DNA from: Nocardiopsis quinghaiensis
GTDB lineage: Bacteria; Actinomycetota; Actinomycetes; Streptosporangiales; Streptosporangiaceae
Length of the DNA stretch: 64,000 bases
Direction: 5' to 3'
Assembly (NCBI RefSeq): GCF_008638365.1
Contig: NZ_VWVU01000032.1
Span: 16,205 to 80,204 of the forward strand
Shown here: piece by piece, positions 1-8,660 of the stretch
Layout of the letters: every line of letters begins with the position of its first letter
Position numbering within the stretch: the stretch's first letter is position 1
The notes under the pieces: generated by a model
What the model was told of the DNA's origin: nothing
Databases searched by the model: none
The model's input: the letters and a program-made list of their open reading frames with translations, nothing else
Translations under genes and position numbers: made by a program

Positions 1-1073
1 GAGTTCGTCCCCTGCCCGGGCACGAACAGGACGGCGCAGCCGACGGCCAGGATCACCACGCGCCACCACAGTCGCCGACCGCGGTCGGCGCCCTCCCGGA
101 AGACGCCCAGCGGGCTGACCTCGACCTTGCGCAGCGCGAAGAGCGTCACCAGGACGGCGCTGGCCGGAACGAGCACCACGATGAGGGCGGCGAGCAGCGG
201 CACCGGTGTGAGGTCCGCGGGCAGTACGCCCGAGCCCGGGAGCCGCACGTCGTCGGCGAACGTCCGGGCCACCAGGAAGAACCCGGTGCCGAGAACCAGG
301 CCCAGGACCGCGCCGACGAGGGACTCGCCCGCGGCGATCCTCCGCGTCATCGCCCTGTCGGCGCCCACCAGCCGCAGCGCGGCCAGACGCTGGTCGCGGC
401 TCTCGGCGCCGAAACGCATCGCGGTGAGGACGAAGGCGGCGATCGGCAGCAGCAGCACCACGATGATGACGACGACGAGCAGTACGAGCATCGCGGTCAT
501 GCCGCTGGCCGGCCGGTCCGCGCCGAAGCCGGAGACGGCGTACCGGTCCGGGTCCTGGGAGAGGGCGTCCGTGCCCAGGTAGAAGTAGAGCTCCTGCGGA
601 CCCCGCAGGCCTTCGGTGCCGATCACGCCGGCGACCGAGGCGCCGTCGAACCGTTCGGCGAGCAGGGCGCCCTCCGGGGAGCCCAGGAGGGCGCGCAGGG
701 CCGGGGAGACGTAGAGTTCGCCCGCCTTCGGCAGCCGGTCGATCCCCGGCGGGTGGACGTCCGCGCGCGGGTTCCCGAGCGGTTCGAGCAGTATGCCCGT
801 GAACATGTCGCCCCGGTACTCGACGATCTCCGGGTTCGCGAGAACCGTGTCCTCGGCGGCCCGCGCCCCCTCCTCCAGATACGCCGGTGCCCGCGCCTCC
901 ATCCGGTCCTGGGCCGCGGCGCGCACCGAGGGCGCCGCGGACGCCAGCAGGAGCACCATCACCCCCAGGCCCACACCCAGTGCCGTGAGCAGTGTTCCCG
1001 TCCAGCCCGCCCACCCGCCGTTCAGGGTGAACCTGGCTCCCATGGCCAGATCGCGGTACCACCGGCCGATCAC
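1..1073 (-). CDS. ABC exporter permease, FtsX/MacB-like (3' end outside window)
   Basis: Reading leftward from a GTG at 1073, the frame stays open to the window edge. It gives an N-terminal membrane segment (TGTLLTALGVGLGVMVLLLA), an extracytoplasmic stretch of about 110 residues, then a hydrophobic block followed by QRLAALRLVGA, the hallmark cytoplasmic loop of FtsX-domain permeases, and a further membrane segment. The GTG overlaps the TGA stop of the ATPase gene (GTGA), so the two are translationally coupled. It should form the membrane half of an ABC efflux system with the adjacent ATPase. The substrate cannot be read from the sequence; PadR-controlled exporters of this type often respond to antibiotics or cell-envelope stress. 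The C-terminal half lies beyond position 1. Confidence 0.85.
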   Translation of the reverse strand, partial: MIGRWYRDLAMGARFTLNGGWAGWTGTLLTALGVGLGVMVLLLASAAPSVRAAAQDRMEARAPAYLEEGARAAEDTVLANPEIVEYRGDMFTGILLEPLGNPRADVHPPGIDRLPKAGELYVSPALRALLGSPEGALLAERFDGASVAGVIGTEGLRGPQELYFYLGTDALSQDPDRYAVSGFGADRPASGMTAMLVLLVVVIIVVLLLPIAAFVLTAMRFGAESRDQRLAALRLVGADRAMTRRIAAGESLVGAVLGLVLGTGFFLVARTFADDVRLPGSGVLPADLTPVPLLAALIVVLVPASAVLVTLFALRKVEVSPLGVFREGADRGRRLWWRVVILAVGCAVLFVPGQGTN

Positions 1074-1786
1074 GGCGCACCTCCGATTCCGGTGGCGGCG
1101 TCGAGGGCCTGGCCGTCGCGGACGACGACCTCGCGGTCCGAGTAGGCCGCGACCCGTACGTCGTGGGTGACCAGGACGACCGCGGCCCCGGTGTCGCGTG
1201 CGGCGCCCGTGAGCAGTTCCATGACGCGCTCTCCGTTGAGCGAGTCCAGTGCGCCGGTGGGCTCGTCGGCGAAGACCAGACGCGGGCCCGCCACCAGCGC
1301 CCGCGCGACGGCCACCCGCTGCCTCTGTCCGCCGGACACCTGGCCGGGGCGCTTGTCGCGGACGTCGTCCACTTCCAGGCGGGCCATCCACTCCATGGCG
1401 GAGGACTCCGCCTTCCCGCGCCCCACACCGGTCAGGCGCAGGGACAGCGCGACGTTCTCGACACAGGTCAGCTCCGGGACGAGCTGGCCGAACTGGAAGA
1501 CGAAGCCGAAGTCGCCGCGCCTGAGCCTGCTGCGTTCGGCGTCGGACAGGGCCGACAGCTCGCGGCCGTCGTAGTGCACCGTTCCACCGTCGGGTTCGAG
1601 GATGCCCGCCAGGCAGTGCAGCAGTGTGGACTTGCCGGATCCGGACGGTCCCATGACGGCGACGACCTCGCCGGAGTCGATGGTGAACCCCGCTCCGTTC
1701 AGCGCGGCGGTCGAACCGAAGTACTTGCGAAGCCTGGTGGCGGTGAGCAGGGCTCCCGTGTTTCCGGCTGCGGTGGTGCCGCTCAT
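1070..1786 (-). CDS. ABC transporter ATP-binding protein (LolD/MacB type)
   Basis: A 238-residue nucleotide-binding subunit. Walker A is GPSGSGKST, the Q-loop lies in FVFQFGQLVPELT, the signature is VSGGQRQRVAVARAL, Walker B is LVFADEPTGALDS and the H-loop is LVTHD. The DEPTGALD sequence is typical of exporters of the LolD/MacB group that pair with FtsX-like permeases, which fits the downstream gene. The start was set at the ATG at 1786, because this ATG overlaps the TGA of the PadR gene (ATGA); an upstream in-frame start would intrude on padR. It acts on the cytoplasmic face and powers the permease encoded at 1-1073. Confidence 0.93.
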   Translation of the reverse strand: MSGTTAAGNTGALLTATRLRKYFGSTAALNGAGFTIDSGEVVAVMGPSGSGKSTLLHCLAGILEPDGGTVHYDGRELSALSDAERSRLRRGDFGFVFQFGQLVPELTCVENVALSLRLTGVGRGKAESSAMEWMARLEVDDVRDKRPGQVSGGQRQRVAVARALVAGPRLVFADEPTGALDSLNGERVMELLTGAARDTGAAVVLVTHDVRVAAYSDREVVVRDGQALDAATGIGGAP

Positions 1787-2304
1787 GCGACCTCCCCGGC
1801 GAGCCGGTCGAGGCGGTCGGTGGCCAGTTCCAGCCACCGGATGTCGGCCTCCAGGTGGAACAGGGCGTGGTCGCAGACGAGGCGGTCGGCGAGGTCGCCC
1901 TCCGTCTTGCGGCGGGTGAGCTCGCGCATCAGGCGCAGGTGCTCGTTCCGCTGGACGTCCAGCAGGCCGGCGGCGTCACGGCCGGTGAGCAGCGCCAGCA
2001 CGACCTTGGCGTAGAGGGTGTTCTGCAGGTACGGCTCGGGCTTCTCCGGCGTGGCGAGCCAGCGGCCGACATCGGTGATACCGGCGTCGGTGATGGCGTA
2101 GCGCTTGCGCTCGGGACCGCTTCCCGCCTCCACGCCGTCCACCTCGACGAGGCCGTTCCTCAGCAGGCGCGACATCGTGGAGTAGACCTGGCCGTAGTGC
2201 AGCGGGCGGTCGTGTCCGAACCGTTCGTCGAAGAGGCGCTTGAGGTCGTAGCCGTGGCGGGGGCCCGATTCGAGCAGACCGAGCAACGTGTTACCGATAG
2301 ACAT
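1783..2304 (-). CDS. PadR family transcriptional regulator
   Basis: A 173-residue protein. The N-terminal winged helix (residues 1-90: MSIGNTLLGLLESGPRHGYDL, then YGQVYSTMSRLLRNGLVEVDG and the wing ERKRYAITDAG) is the PadR signature. The C-terminal half is helical, as in PadR-s2/Vir domains that dimerise and bind ligands. It is the first gene of an operon with the ABC ATPase and permease, overlapping the ATPase by 4 bp. A symmetric operator lies immediately upstream of its start, so it probably represses itself and the exporter until an inducer binds. The start at 2304 was chosen because the longer frame runs through that operator. Confidence 0.93.
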   Translation of the reverse strand: MSIGNTLLGLLESGPRHGYDLKRLFDERFGHDRPLHYGQVYSTMSRLLRNGLVEVDGVEAGSGPERKRYAITDAGITDVGRWLATPEKPEPYLQNTLYAKVVLALLTGRDAAGLLDVQRNEHLRLMRELTRRKTEGDLADRLVCDHALFHLEADIRWLELATDRLDRLAGEVA

Positions 2305-2313
2305 GACGGTGAC

Positions 2314-2343
2314 TATACACAATATGTATACATGAGGTGTATA
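2314..2343. promoter_or_regulatory. Candidate PadR operator, concentric inverted repeats
   Basis: An inner perfect palindrome ATGTATACAT (2324-2333) sits at the exact centre of outer arms TATACAC (2314-2320) and GTGTATA (2337-2343). Twenty-four of the 30 positions are symmetric. The AT-rich block stands out in GC-rich DNA, starts 9 bp upstream of the padR start and lies between divergent genes. ATGT-ACAT symmetry is characteristic of PadR-family operators. That PadR binds here is inference. Confidence 0.72.
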
Positions 2344-2491
2344 GAGGGTGCGGGTCGATGGCTGAAGAGTGCCCCGTGTCCCCGCCGGTGCGCCCCGGCG
2401 GCGCGAAGGTTCGGCCGGTCGACGCCACCACTGGTGGGGGCCTTGGATATCCGGGGTGAGTGACGGGGCCCGGACCGGGCATACACGCCGC

Positions 2492-3448
2492 ATGGAACTG
2501 ATCACCGCGGACGACGTCCGCGCCGCGCAGACCCGCCTGCAGGGGCAGATCGTGCGCACTCCTCTGACGGTGGGGCCGTCGGACGGACCGCCCTTCCTCC
2601 TGAAGCCGGAGAGCCTCCAGCCCACCGGGGCCTTCAAGCTCCGCGGCGCCACCAACGCCGTCGCCCTGCTCGACCCCGCCCAGCGCAGGACCGGCGTGGT
2701 GACCCACTCCTCGGGCAACCACGGCCAGGCACTCGCCTACGCGGCGGCCCGGCACGGGGTGCCCTGCACCGTCGTCGTCCCCGAGGGCTCTCCCAAGGTC
2801 AAGGTCGACCGCATACGCGCCTTCGGCGCCCGCGTCGTCACGGTGCCGCCCGACCAGCGCGAGACCACCGCCCGCGGACTCCAGGAGAGCGAGATGCTCG
2901 CCCTGGTCCCGCCCTTCGACGATCCCCGCGTCATCGCGGGTCAGGGCACCGTGGGCCTGGAGATCCTGGAGCAGTCCCCCGAGGTGACGACCATCGTCGT
3001 GCCCGTGGGCGGCGGAGGCCTGGCCTCGGGTGTGGCCACCGCCGCCCGGACCGTCCGACCCCACCACGTCCGCGTCGTGGGCGTGGAGCCCGAGCTGGCC
3101 GCCGACGCCGCCGAGAGCCTGCGCATCGGGAGCCTCGTCACCTGGACGCCCGAGCGCACCGGCCGCACCATGGCCGACGGTGTGCGCGTCTGCCTGTCCG
3201 AGCGCACCTTCGCCCACCTCAGCGCCCGCCTGGACGACATCGTCACCGTGACCGAGGAGGAGATCGCCCACGCCGTCGCCGTTCTCGCCCACGGATCGCG
3301 CCTGGTGACCGAACCCAGCGGTGCCCTGGCCGCGGCCGCCATCCTCACGGGACGCGTGGCCACGGTCCCCGGCCGTTCGGAGGAGACGGTCGCGGTCGTC
3401 TCGGGAGGGAACGTGGACCCGGAGGTGTTCGCCCGCCTGGTGGCGTGA
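2492..3448 (+). CDS. Threonine/serine dehydratase family (PLP fold type II)
   Basis: 318 residues. FKLRGATN near residue 50 carries the PLP-binding lysine, SSGNHGQALA is the substrate/cofactor loop, and PVGGGGLASG is the phosphate-binding glycine loop. There is no C-terminal ACT domain, so it resembles catabolic threonine ammonia-lyase or serine racemase/dehydratase rather than the feedback-inhibited biosynthetic IlvA. It should deaminate threonine or serine to a 2-oxo acid and ammonia. The ATG at 2492 was chosen because the family N-terminus (ITADDVRAAQTRLQGQIVRTPL) begins there; the longer frame reads through the PadR intergenic region. No strong ribosome binding site is seen. A second PLP dehydratase lies at 26122-27045. 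Confidence 0.88.
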   Translation: MELITADDVRAAQTRLQGQIVRTPLTVGPSDGPPFLLKPESLQPTGAFKLRGATNAVALLDPAQRRTGVVTHSSGNHGQALAYAAARHGVPCTVVVPEGSPKVKVDRIRAFGARVVTVPPDQRETTARGLQESEMLALVPPFDDPRVIAGQGTVGLEILEQSPEVTTIVVPVGGGGLASGVATAARTVRPHHVRVVGVEPELAADAAESLRIGSLVTWTPERTGRTMADGVRVCLSERTFAHLSARLDDIVTVTEEEIAHAVAVLAHGSRLVTEPSGALAAAAILTGRVATVPGRSEETVAVVSGGNVDPEVFARLVA

Positions 3449-3560
3449 TCGGCGACCAGCCCTCACGCTCTGACGCATACCGGTGACCACCGGCTCCGGG
3501 AGTGCCGGGAGGGCCGGGCCACGGAAAACCGGTGGCCCCGACCGCTGCGGCCACAGAACA

Positions 3561-4349
3561 ATGGAGCCCATGACCCATGTCCGGAATCCTCCTTCCGTCC
3601 GCCCGCTCGCCCTGGTCACGGGCGTGGGCCGCACCGTCGGTATCGGCTCCGCCGTCGCCCGCCGGCTGGCGGCGTCGGGCTGGGACACGGCCTTCACCTA
3701 CTGGACGCCCTACGACGCGCGCATGGACTGGGGCGTCGAACCCGGCGCGGCCGACGCCGTGCTCGCCTCCCTGGCCGAGCACGGCGCCCGCGCCGTCGCC
3801 GTCGAGGCCGACCTGGAGGATCCCCACGCCCCCGCCCGCGTCTTCGACACCGTCGAGGAACGACTGGGCGGTGTGAGCGCGCTGGTCATGTGCCACTGCG
3901 AGTCGGTCGACTCCGGGCTGCTGGATACCACCGTGGAGAGCTTCGACCGGCACTTCGCCGTCAACGCCCGCGCCACATGGCAGCTGGTCCGCGAGTTCGG
4001 ACTGCGCTTTCGGGGCGAGCACGGAACCGGGCGGATCATCGCCCTCACCAGCGACCACACCGTCGGCAACCTGCCCTACGGCGCGAGCAAGGGCGCCCTG
4101 GACCGCATCGTGCTCTCCGCCGCCCGGGAACTCGCCCACCTGGGAGTGACCGCCAACGCCGTCAACCCGGGTCCCGTCGACACCGGCTGGATGTCGGAGC
4201 GGACCAGGGCCGAGTGCGCCGGCCGCACTCCGCTGGGGCGCCTGGGCACTCCGGACGACACCGCGGACCTGGTGGACTTCCTCTGCTCGGTCCGGGGCCG
4301 GTGGGTCAACGGCCAGCTGCTGATGAGCGACGGGGGCGTCTCCGCCTGA
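3561..4349 (+). CDS. Short-chain dehydrogenase/reductase, FabG-like
   Basis: 262 residues from the ATG at 3561; the next ATG at 3570 is an equally possible start. The Rossmann nucleotide-binding motif is TGVGRTVGIG. The catalytic region is present as ALTSDHTVGNLPYGASK, with the Tyr and Lys of YxxxK and an upstream Ser/Asp. NAVNPGPVDTGWM follows, and the C-terminus GQLLMSDGGVSA is typical of classical FabG-like SDRs. The central NNAG motif is altered to MCHCES, so the substrate pocket edge differs from FabG. It probably uses NADP(H) on a small carbonyl substrate; the pathway is unknown. It stands alone between the dehydratase and a convergent membrane protein gene. Confidence 0.88.
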   Translation: MEPMTHVRNPPSVRPLALVTGVGRTVGIGSAVARRLAASGWDTAFTYWTPYDARMDWGVEPGAADAVLASLAEHGARAVAVEADLEDPHAPARVFDTVEERLGGVSALVMCHCESVDSGLLDTTVESFDRHFAVNARATWQLVREFGLRFRGEHGTGRIIALTSDHTVGNLPYGASKGALDRIVLSAARELAHLGVTANAVNPGPVDTGWMSERTRAECAGRTPLGRLGTPDDTADLVDFLCSVRGRWVNGQLLMSDGGVSA

Positions 4350-4391
4350 CGGCTGGCGGGAAGAAGCGGCACGCCGTCACCGGGTGGGACC

Positions 4392-4652
4392 TCAGGCGTG
4401 GGGCGCGCTGCCGTTGCGTCCGTTCCCGGACTCGGGGGAAACCTGCCAGCGGGCGGAGTCCCGCTGGTGGGCGGGCTCCTGCCGGCGTACGGAGTCCCGC
4501 CGGTGCTCGCCGGCCCGGGTGGTCCGGGCGGCGCGGTCCTCGCGGCGGCGCATGGCCATGTCGGACAGGACGGCCAGGCCGAAGGTGACGATGATCGCGG
4601 AAACGATCAGCACGGTCCACAGCGCGGTGCCGAAGGAGGACGGATCGGTCAC
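4392..4652 (-). CDS. Small single-pass membrane protein
   Basis: 86 residues from a GTG at 4652 preceded by GGAGAG with good spacing. Residues about 8-31 (GTALWTVLIVSAIIVTFGLAVL) form one hydrophobic helix. It is followed by a basic, arginine-rich cytoplasmic tail with three related RRDSVRRQEPAHQRDSARWQ-like segments. No known family was recognised. It lies downstream of, and convergent with, the SDR gene. Its small size and positive-inside tail suggest an inner-membrane protein with N-out topology. Confidence 0.6.
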   Translation of the reverse strand: MTDPSSFGTALWTVLIVSAIIVTFGLAVLSDMAMRRREDRAARTTRAGEHRRDSVRRQEPAHQRDSARWQVSPESGNGRNGSAPHA

Positions 4653-4795
4653 TGGGCTCTCCGAAGGGGGTCGTCGTGGGCATGCCGACACGGCAACCGT
4701 AATAGGCGTTAACTTCCGAACCCAGTGTGCGCGTGAGTGAACTGCGCCATATGTGCCGTGACACCACGGCGCGCATGGCGGACGAGCACGACGAA

Positions 4796-4830
4796 GGGCC
4801 CGGGAAGGTGCCGGAGCACCTCCCGGGCCC
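4796..4830 (-). terminator. Intrinsic-type terminator after purB
   Basis: The arms GGGCCCGGGAAGGTGC (4796-4811) and GCACCTCCCGGGCCC (4816-4830) pair over 15 bp with one bulged A. The hairpin lies 21 bp past the purB stop codon in the direction of purB transcription. No long U-tract follows, as is usual for actinomycete terminators. Confidence 0.7.
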
Positions 4831-4851
4831 GAGGCCGGCGGGCGGGAACCG

Positions 4852-6282
4852 CTACAGGATCGAACCGGGGGAGTAGGCGGCCGCCTCCGGGCGCGCGGCC
4901 GTGATCTCCTCGATCCGGGCCACCACGGCCGCCACCTGGTCGGCGGCGGCACCGGTGAAGGTGATCCGGTCGGCCAGCAGCGCGTCCAGCTCCGCGCGGT
5001 CCAGGGGGAAGCGCTCGTCCCGCGCCAGACGGTCCAGCAACTGGTTGCCCGCACCCTCCTGGCGCATCGCCAGGGCCGAACCCACGGCGTGCTCCTTGAT
5101 GAGCTCGTGGGCGGTCTCGCGGCCCACACCGGCGCGCACGGCGGCCATCAGCATCTTGGTCGTGGCCAGGAACGGCAGGTAGCGGTCGAGTTCGGCGGAG
5201 ACCACCGCGGGGAAGGCCCCGAACTCGTCCAGTACCGTCAGCATCGTCTCGACCAGGCCGTCGAAGGCGAAGAACGCGTCCGGCAGCGCCACCCGGCGCA
5301 CCACCGAGCAGGACACGTCGCCCTCGTTCCACTGGTCGCCCGCCAGCTCACCGGCCATGGACGCGTACCCGCGCAGGATCACGGTCAGCCCGTTGACCCG
5401 CTCGCAGGAACGTGTGTTCATCTTGTGCGGCATCGCCGAGGAACCCACCTGGCCCTCGGCGAACCCCTCGGTGACCAGCTCCTGTCCGGCCATCAGCCGG
5501 ATGGTCTTCGCCAGGGACGAGGGACCGGCGGCCAGCTGCACCAGCGCGGTCAGCACCTCGTAGTCCAGTGAGCGCGGGTACACCTGGCCCACACTCGTGA
5601 ACCGCCGCTCGAAGCCCAGGTACGCGGCCACCTCGTTCTCCAGCGAGGTCAGCGCCTCGCGGTCCCCGCCCAGCAGATCCAGCATGTCCTGCGCGGTGCC
5701 CACCGGGCCCTTGATCCCGCGCAGCGGGTAACGGGCGATCAGCTCCTCCAGCCGCCCGTGGGCGACCAGCACCTCGTCGGCGATCGACGCGAACCGCTTG
5801 CCCAGCGTCGTGGCCTGGGCCGCCACGTTGTGGGACCGGCCCGCCATCACCGTCTCGCCGTACTGGGCCGACAACCCTCCCAGCCGGGCCAGCAGCGCCA
5901 CCACGCGGTCGCGCGCCAGCAGAAGGCTGTCGCGCACCTGCAGCTGCTCGACGTTCTCGGTCAGGTCACGCGAGGTCATGCCCTTGTGGACGTGCTCGTG
6001 GCCGGCGAGGGCGTTGAACTCCTCGATACGGGCCTTCACGTCGTGCCGGGTGACCCGCTCGCGCTCGGCGATGGAGGCCAGGTCCACCTGCTCCAGGACC
6101 TTCTCGTAGTCCTCGACCACACCGGCGGGCACGTCCACGCCCAGACGCGCCTGGGCGCGCAGCACGGCCAGCCACAGCCGCCGCTCGGCGACCACCTTGC
6201 ACTCGGGGGACCACAGCCGGGCCAGCTCCGCGGACGCGTAGCGGGCAGCCAGGACATCGGGGATCAGAGGTTTCGCGCTCAC
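4852..6282 (-). CDS. purB: Adenylosuccinate lyase
   Basis: 476 residues, normal length for the family. The fumarase/aspartase superfamily signature GSSAMPHKMN is intact, and HKGMTSRDLTEN and GRSHNVAAQATTLGKR mark the other two conserved active-site regions. The enzyme acts twice in purine biosynthesis. It removes fumarate from SAICAR to give AICAR, and from adenylosuccinate to give AMP. It is transcribed alone and ends in a strong hairpin. The ATG at 6282 is the only sensible start, since family similarity begins within 10 residues of it. Confidence 0.97.
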   Translation of the reverse strand: MSAKPLIPDVLAARYASAELARLWSPECKVVAERRLWLAVLRAQARLGVDVPAGVVEDYEKVLEQVDLASIAERERVTRHDVKARIEEFNALAGHEHVHKGMTSRDLTENVEQLQVRDSLLLARDRVVALLARLGGLSAQYGETVMAGRSHNVAAQATTLGKRFASIADEVLVAHGRLEELIARYPLRGIKGPVGTAQDMLDLLGGDREALTSLENEVAAYLGFERRFTSVGQVYPRSLDYEVLTALVQLAAGPSSLAKTIRLMAGQELVTEGFAEGQVGSSAMPHKMNTRSCERVNGLTVILRGYASMAGELAGDQWNEGDVSCSVVRRVALPDAFFAFDGLVETMLTVLDEFGAFPAVVSAELDRYLPFLATTKMLMAAVRAGVGRETAHELIKEHAVGSALAMRQEGAGNQLLDRLARDERFPLDRAELDALLADRITFTGAAADQVAAVVARIEEITAARPEAAAYSPGSIL

Positions 6283-6431
6283 GTCGTCCGACCCTATCGC
6301 CCTGAGCTGCTACGTCCGTGCCCCGGCCCGCGCCTTCGGCGACCCGCCCCCCGCCGGTGGGCCCGGCCCCACCCCCGACCGTGGGGCGGAACCGGTTCTC
6401 CTCGCCTCCCGGTCTGCCTAACGTTGGGCGC

Positions 6432-6695
6432 ATGACCACGTTCGACGCGTTCACGGGCCCCGGGGCGCCGTCGCGCCGACCCGCCCGCGCGCCGGACCCC
6501 GCGCGAGCACGAGGTGCTCGCCCTGATGGCCGAGGGGCACTCCAACGGGGCGACCGCCCGCCGACCCGTGGTCAGCGGCGCCGCCGTCGGCGAGCACGTG
6601 GGCAACATCCCGGCCGAGTCGACCTGCCGCCGGACGAGGACGTGCACCGCCGAGTCCCTGCGCTCCTGGCCCACCTCCGAGGCCGTCCGGCCTGA
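6432..6695 (+). pseudogene. Decayed LuxR-type response regulator fragment
   Basis: From 6496 one frame reads TPREHEVLALMAEGHSNGAT, ARRPVVSGAAVGEHVGNI, clearly the helix-turn-helix of NarL/LuxR response regulators (compare TPREREVLALMAEGRSN). Around 6610-6625 the similarity moves to another frame (VDLPPDEDVHRRVPALLAHLRG, stop at 6695). The plausible start ATG at 6432 (MTTFDAFTGPGAP) is also in that second frame, so at least two frameshifts are needed. The whole receiver domain is absent. It is read as a truncated, frameshifted remnant. Confidence 0.65.
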
Positions 6696-6754
6696 ACCGC
6701 GGACCGGGCCCGCGCCCTCGGACGGCAGGGACGGGCCCACTCCGGTGGCGGCGC

Positions 6755-7477
6755 TCACCCGGCGTTGGGCGCGCACCAGTCGACCAGGACGACGGGCTCA
6801 TCGCCCACGACCCAGGCGTCGTGCCCGGGCGGGACGAACGCGACCTGCCCGGCACGGAGGTCGCGCTCGGTGCCGTCGTCCATCCGGCAGCGCAGGGTGC
6901 CCGACACGATGTGGGCGCAGTGGGTCTTCGTGCACGTCTCGGTCCCCTCGATGGGCCGCACGTGCTCGGACCAGCGCCAACCGGGCTGGAAGCTCAGCCG
7001 CGCGACGCCCTGGCCGCCGACCCGCACGACGTCGACACGTCCCCTCTCGAACTCCTGGCTCTGCTCGGGCTCATCGAACTCGGCCACCTGGAAGGTGTTC
7101 CCGGACTCCTCGTCCCAGGCCTGCACCATGGACTGGTGCGCGATGCGCCCGTCCCGCAGGTCCAGCATGGTCATGCTCATGACCTGGTTGCCGTCGGGAT
7201 AGGTGCACCGTTCGGTGTAGGCGGCGTGCTCGGGGCTCGCCACGCACTGGAGCACCTCGTGGGTCATCTCGCGCGAGGAGAGGTCCCTCAGGGCCGCTCC
7301 GATCTCGTCCCTGCCGTGCAGGACCATGGGCGAGCCGGGCGGGGTGCGCCGGTCGAACATCTCCATCTCGGCGGCGTCGTCGTACTGGGCGATCATGGAG
7401 TCGGCGTCGGAGGCCTCCACGGCCCGGGTGTAGCGGTCGACGTCGAAGTGCGCGCGGGGCTGCGTTGGTGCGGACAT
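6755..7477 (-). CDS. NTF2-like (SnoaL) and cupin fusion protein
   Basis: 240 residues with two recognisable halves. Residues 1-120 (FDVDRYTRAVEASDADSMIA, YDDAAEMEMFDRRTPP, LHGRDEIGAALRDL, YPDGNQVMSMTMLDLRDGRI) form a SnoaL-like NTF2 fold used by small isomerases and hydrolases. Residues 150-238 (WRWSEHVRPIEGTETC, HCAHIVSGTLRCRMDDGTE, GQVAFVPPGHDAWVVGDEP) form a cupin barrel with possible metal ligands His and Glu. Both halves suggest binding or turnover of a small hydrophobic molecule. The gene is monocistronic and the start at 7477 gives the full NTF2 N-terminus. The substrate cannot be told. Confidence 0.78.
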   Translation of the reverse strand: MSAPTQPRAHFDVDRYTRAVEASDADSMIAQYDDAAEMEMFDRRTPPGSPMVLHGRDEIGAALRDLSSREMTHEVLQCVASPEHAAYTERCTYPDGNQVMSMTMLDLRDGRIAHQSMVQAWDEESGNTFQVAEFDEPEQSQEFERGRVDVVRVGGQGVARLSFQPGWRWSEHVRPIEGTETCTKTHCAHIVSGTLRCRMDDGTERDLRAGQVAFVPPGHDAWVVGDEPVVLVDWCAPNAG

Positions 7478-7684
7478 GGTCTTGCTCCTTCCTCGCCGGG
7501 ACCCTCTCCGGTGAGGGCGGTCCCACTACCCAGACTGCGCCTGCCGTGTTCCTCGATTCGCTCAAGCCCCGGTCATGGATCGGACTCGTCGTGGACCCGC
7601 CCGGGGCCCCGGCGGCACCGGACGTATCGTGGGACCAGAGCCCGACACACGGTGCGAACCCCCTCGCAGCCCGGAGGAGACCGG

Positions 7685-8614
7685 ATGCAGCCGACCGTCG
7701 CCGCCCCCGAGAGCGTCACCTGGAAGATCCACCTGGACCGGTCGATGTGGGTGGCGGGTGTGCGGGCCCTGATGCTCCAGGCACTGCACCCGGTGGCCAT
7801 GCAGGGGGTGTGGCAGCGTTCGGACTTCCGCTCCGACCCCACCGGCCGCCTGCTGCGCACCGCCCACTTCGTGGCCGTCACCACCTACGGCAGTCCCGTC
7901 GAGGCCGACGAGCTCGGCGAGCGCATCCGCCGGGTGCACCGCGCCCTGTCCTTCACCGACCCCTCCACAGGGCGCCGCCACCGGGTGGACCAGCACGACC
8001 TGCTGGTGTGGGTGCACTGCGCGGAGGTCTCCTCCTATCTGGAGACCGCCCACCGCTCGGGGGTCGCGCTGACCGGCCGGGAGGTGGACCGGTACATCGA
8101 CGAGCAGTCGCACACCGCCACCTACGTGGGCCTGTCACGCGAGGACGTGCCGCGCGGCCTCGCCGACATGCGCCGCTACCTCGCCTCGGTCCGGCCCGTC
8201 CTGCGCGCCACCCCCGAGGCACGCCAGGCGGTGCGGTTCCTGCTGTGGCCCAAGGTGCCCGAACACCTGTCCTGGCTGGCCCCGCTCAGGCCGCTCTGGT
8301 TCCCGGTCGGAGCCCTGTCCTACGCGACCCTGCCCGCGTGGGCGCGCAGTGCCTACGGGATCCTGCCCGAGGTGCCCGGCGGGGAGGCCGCGGCCACCGC
8401 GTCGCTGCGGGCCCTGCGCACCGCCCTGAACCGGGTTCCCGAGCGCTACTACAACCTCGTCTTCGACGAGGCCACCGTGCGCAGCGCCGACGAGGCCAGG
8501 CAGCGCCTGCTGGAGGCCGGATACGAGATCGGGAACGGGTTCCGGGCCCTGCGCGCCCGCACCCTCTTCCGCGCGCCGTCCGTACCGCGTCCCCGCGCTC
8601 CGGCCGAGGCCTGA
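7685..8614 (+). CDS. Oxygenase MpaB family protein (DUF2236)
   Basis: 309 residues. The opening SVTWKIHLDRSMWVAGVRAL, the strongly conserved LMLQALHPVAMQGV, and later ELGERIRRVHR and HDLLVWVHCAEVSSYL are characteristic of the DUF2236/MpaB family. Its members are alpha-helical haem-binding oxygenases, such as latex-clearing protein Lcp and fungal MpaB. The ATG at 7685 has GGAGGAGA 5-12 bp upstream. Actinomycetes carry many paralogues of unknown substrate. No redox partner is adjacent. Confidence 0.85.
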   Translation: MQPTVAAPESVTWKIHLDRSMWVAGVRALMLQALHPVAMQGVWQRSDFRSDPTGRLLRTAHFVAVTTYGSPVEADELGERIRRVHRALSFTDPSTGRRHRVDQHDLLVWVHCAEVSSYLETAHRSGVALTGREVDRYIDEQSHTATYVGLSREDVPRGLADMRRYLASVRPVLRATPEARQAVRFLLWPKVPEHLSWLAPLRPLWFPVGALSYATLPAWARSAYGILPEVPGGEAAATASLRALRTALNRVPERYYNLVFDEATVRSADEARQRLLEAGYEIGNGFRALRARTLFRAPSVPRPRAPAEA

Positions 8615-8660
8615 CCAGTGCGGTGACCGCAGGGGTTCGTCGGGACATGCCCGACCACGG

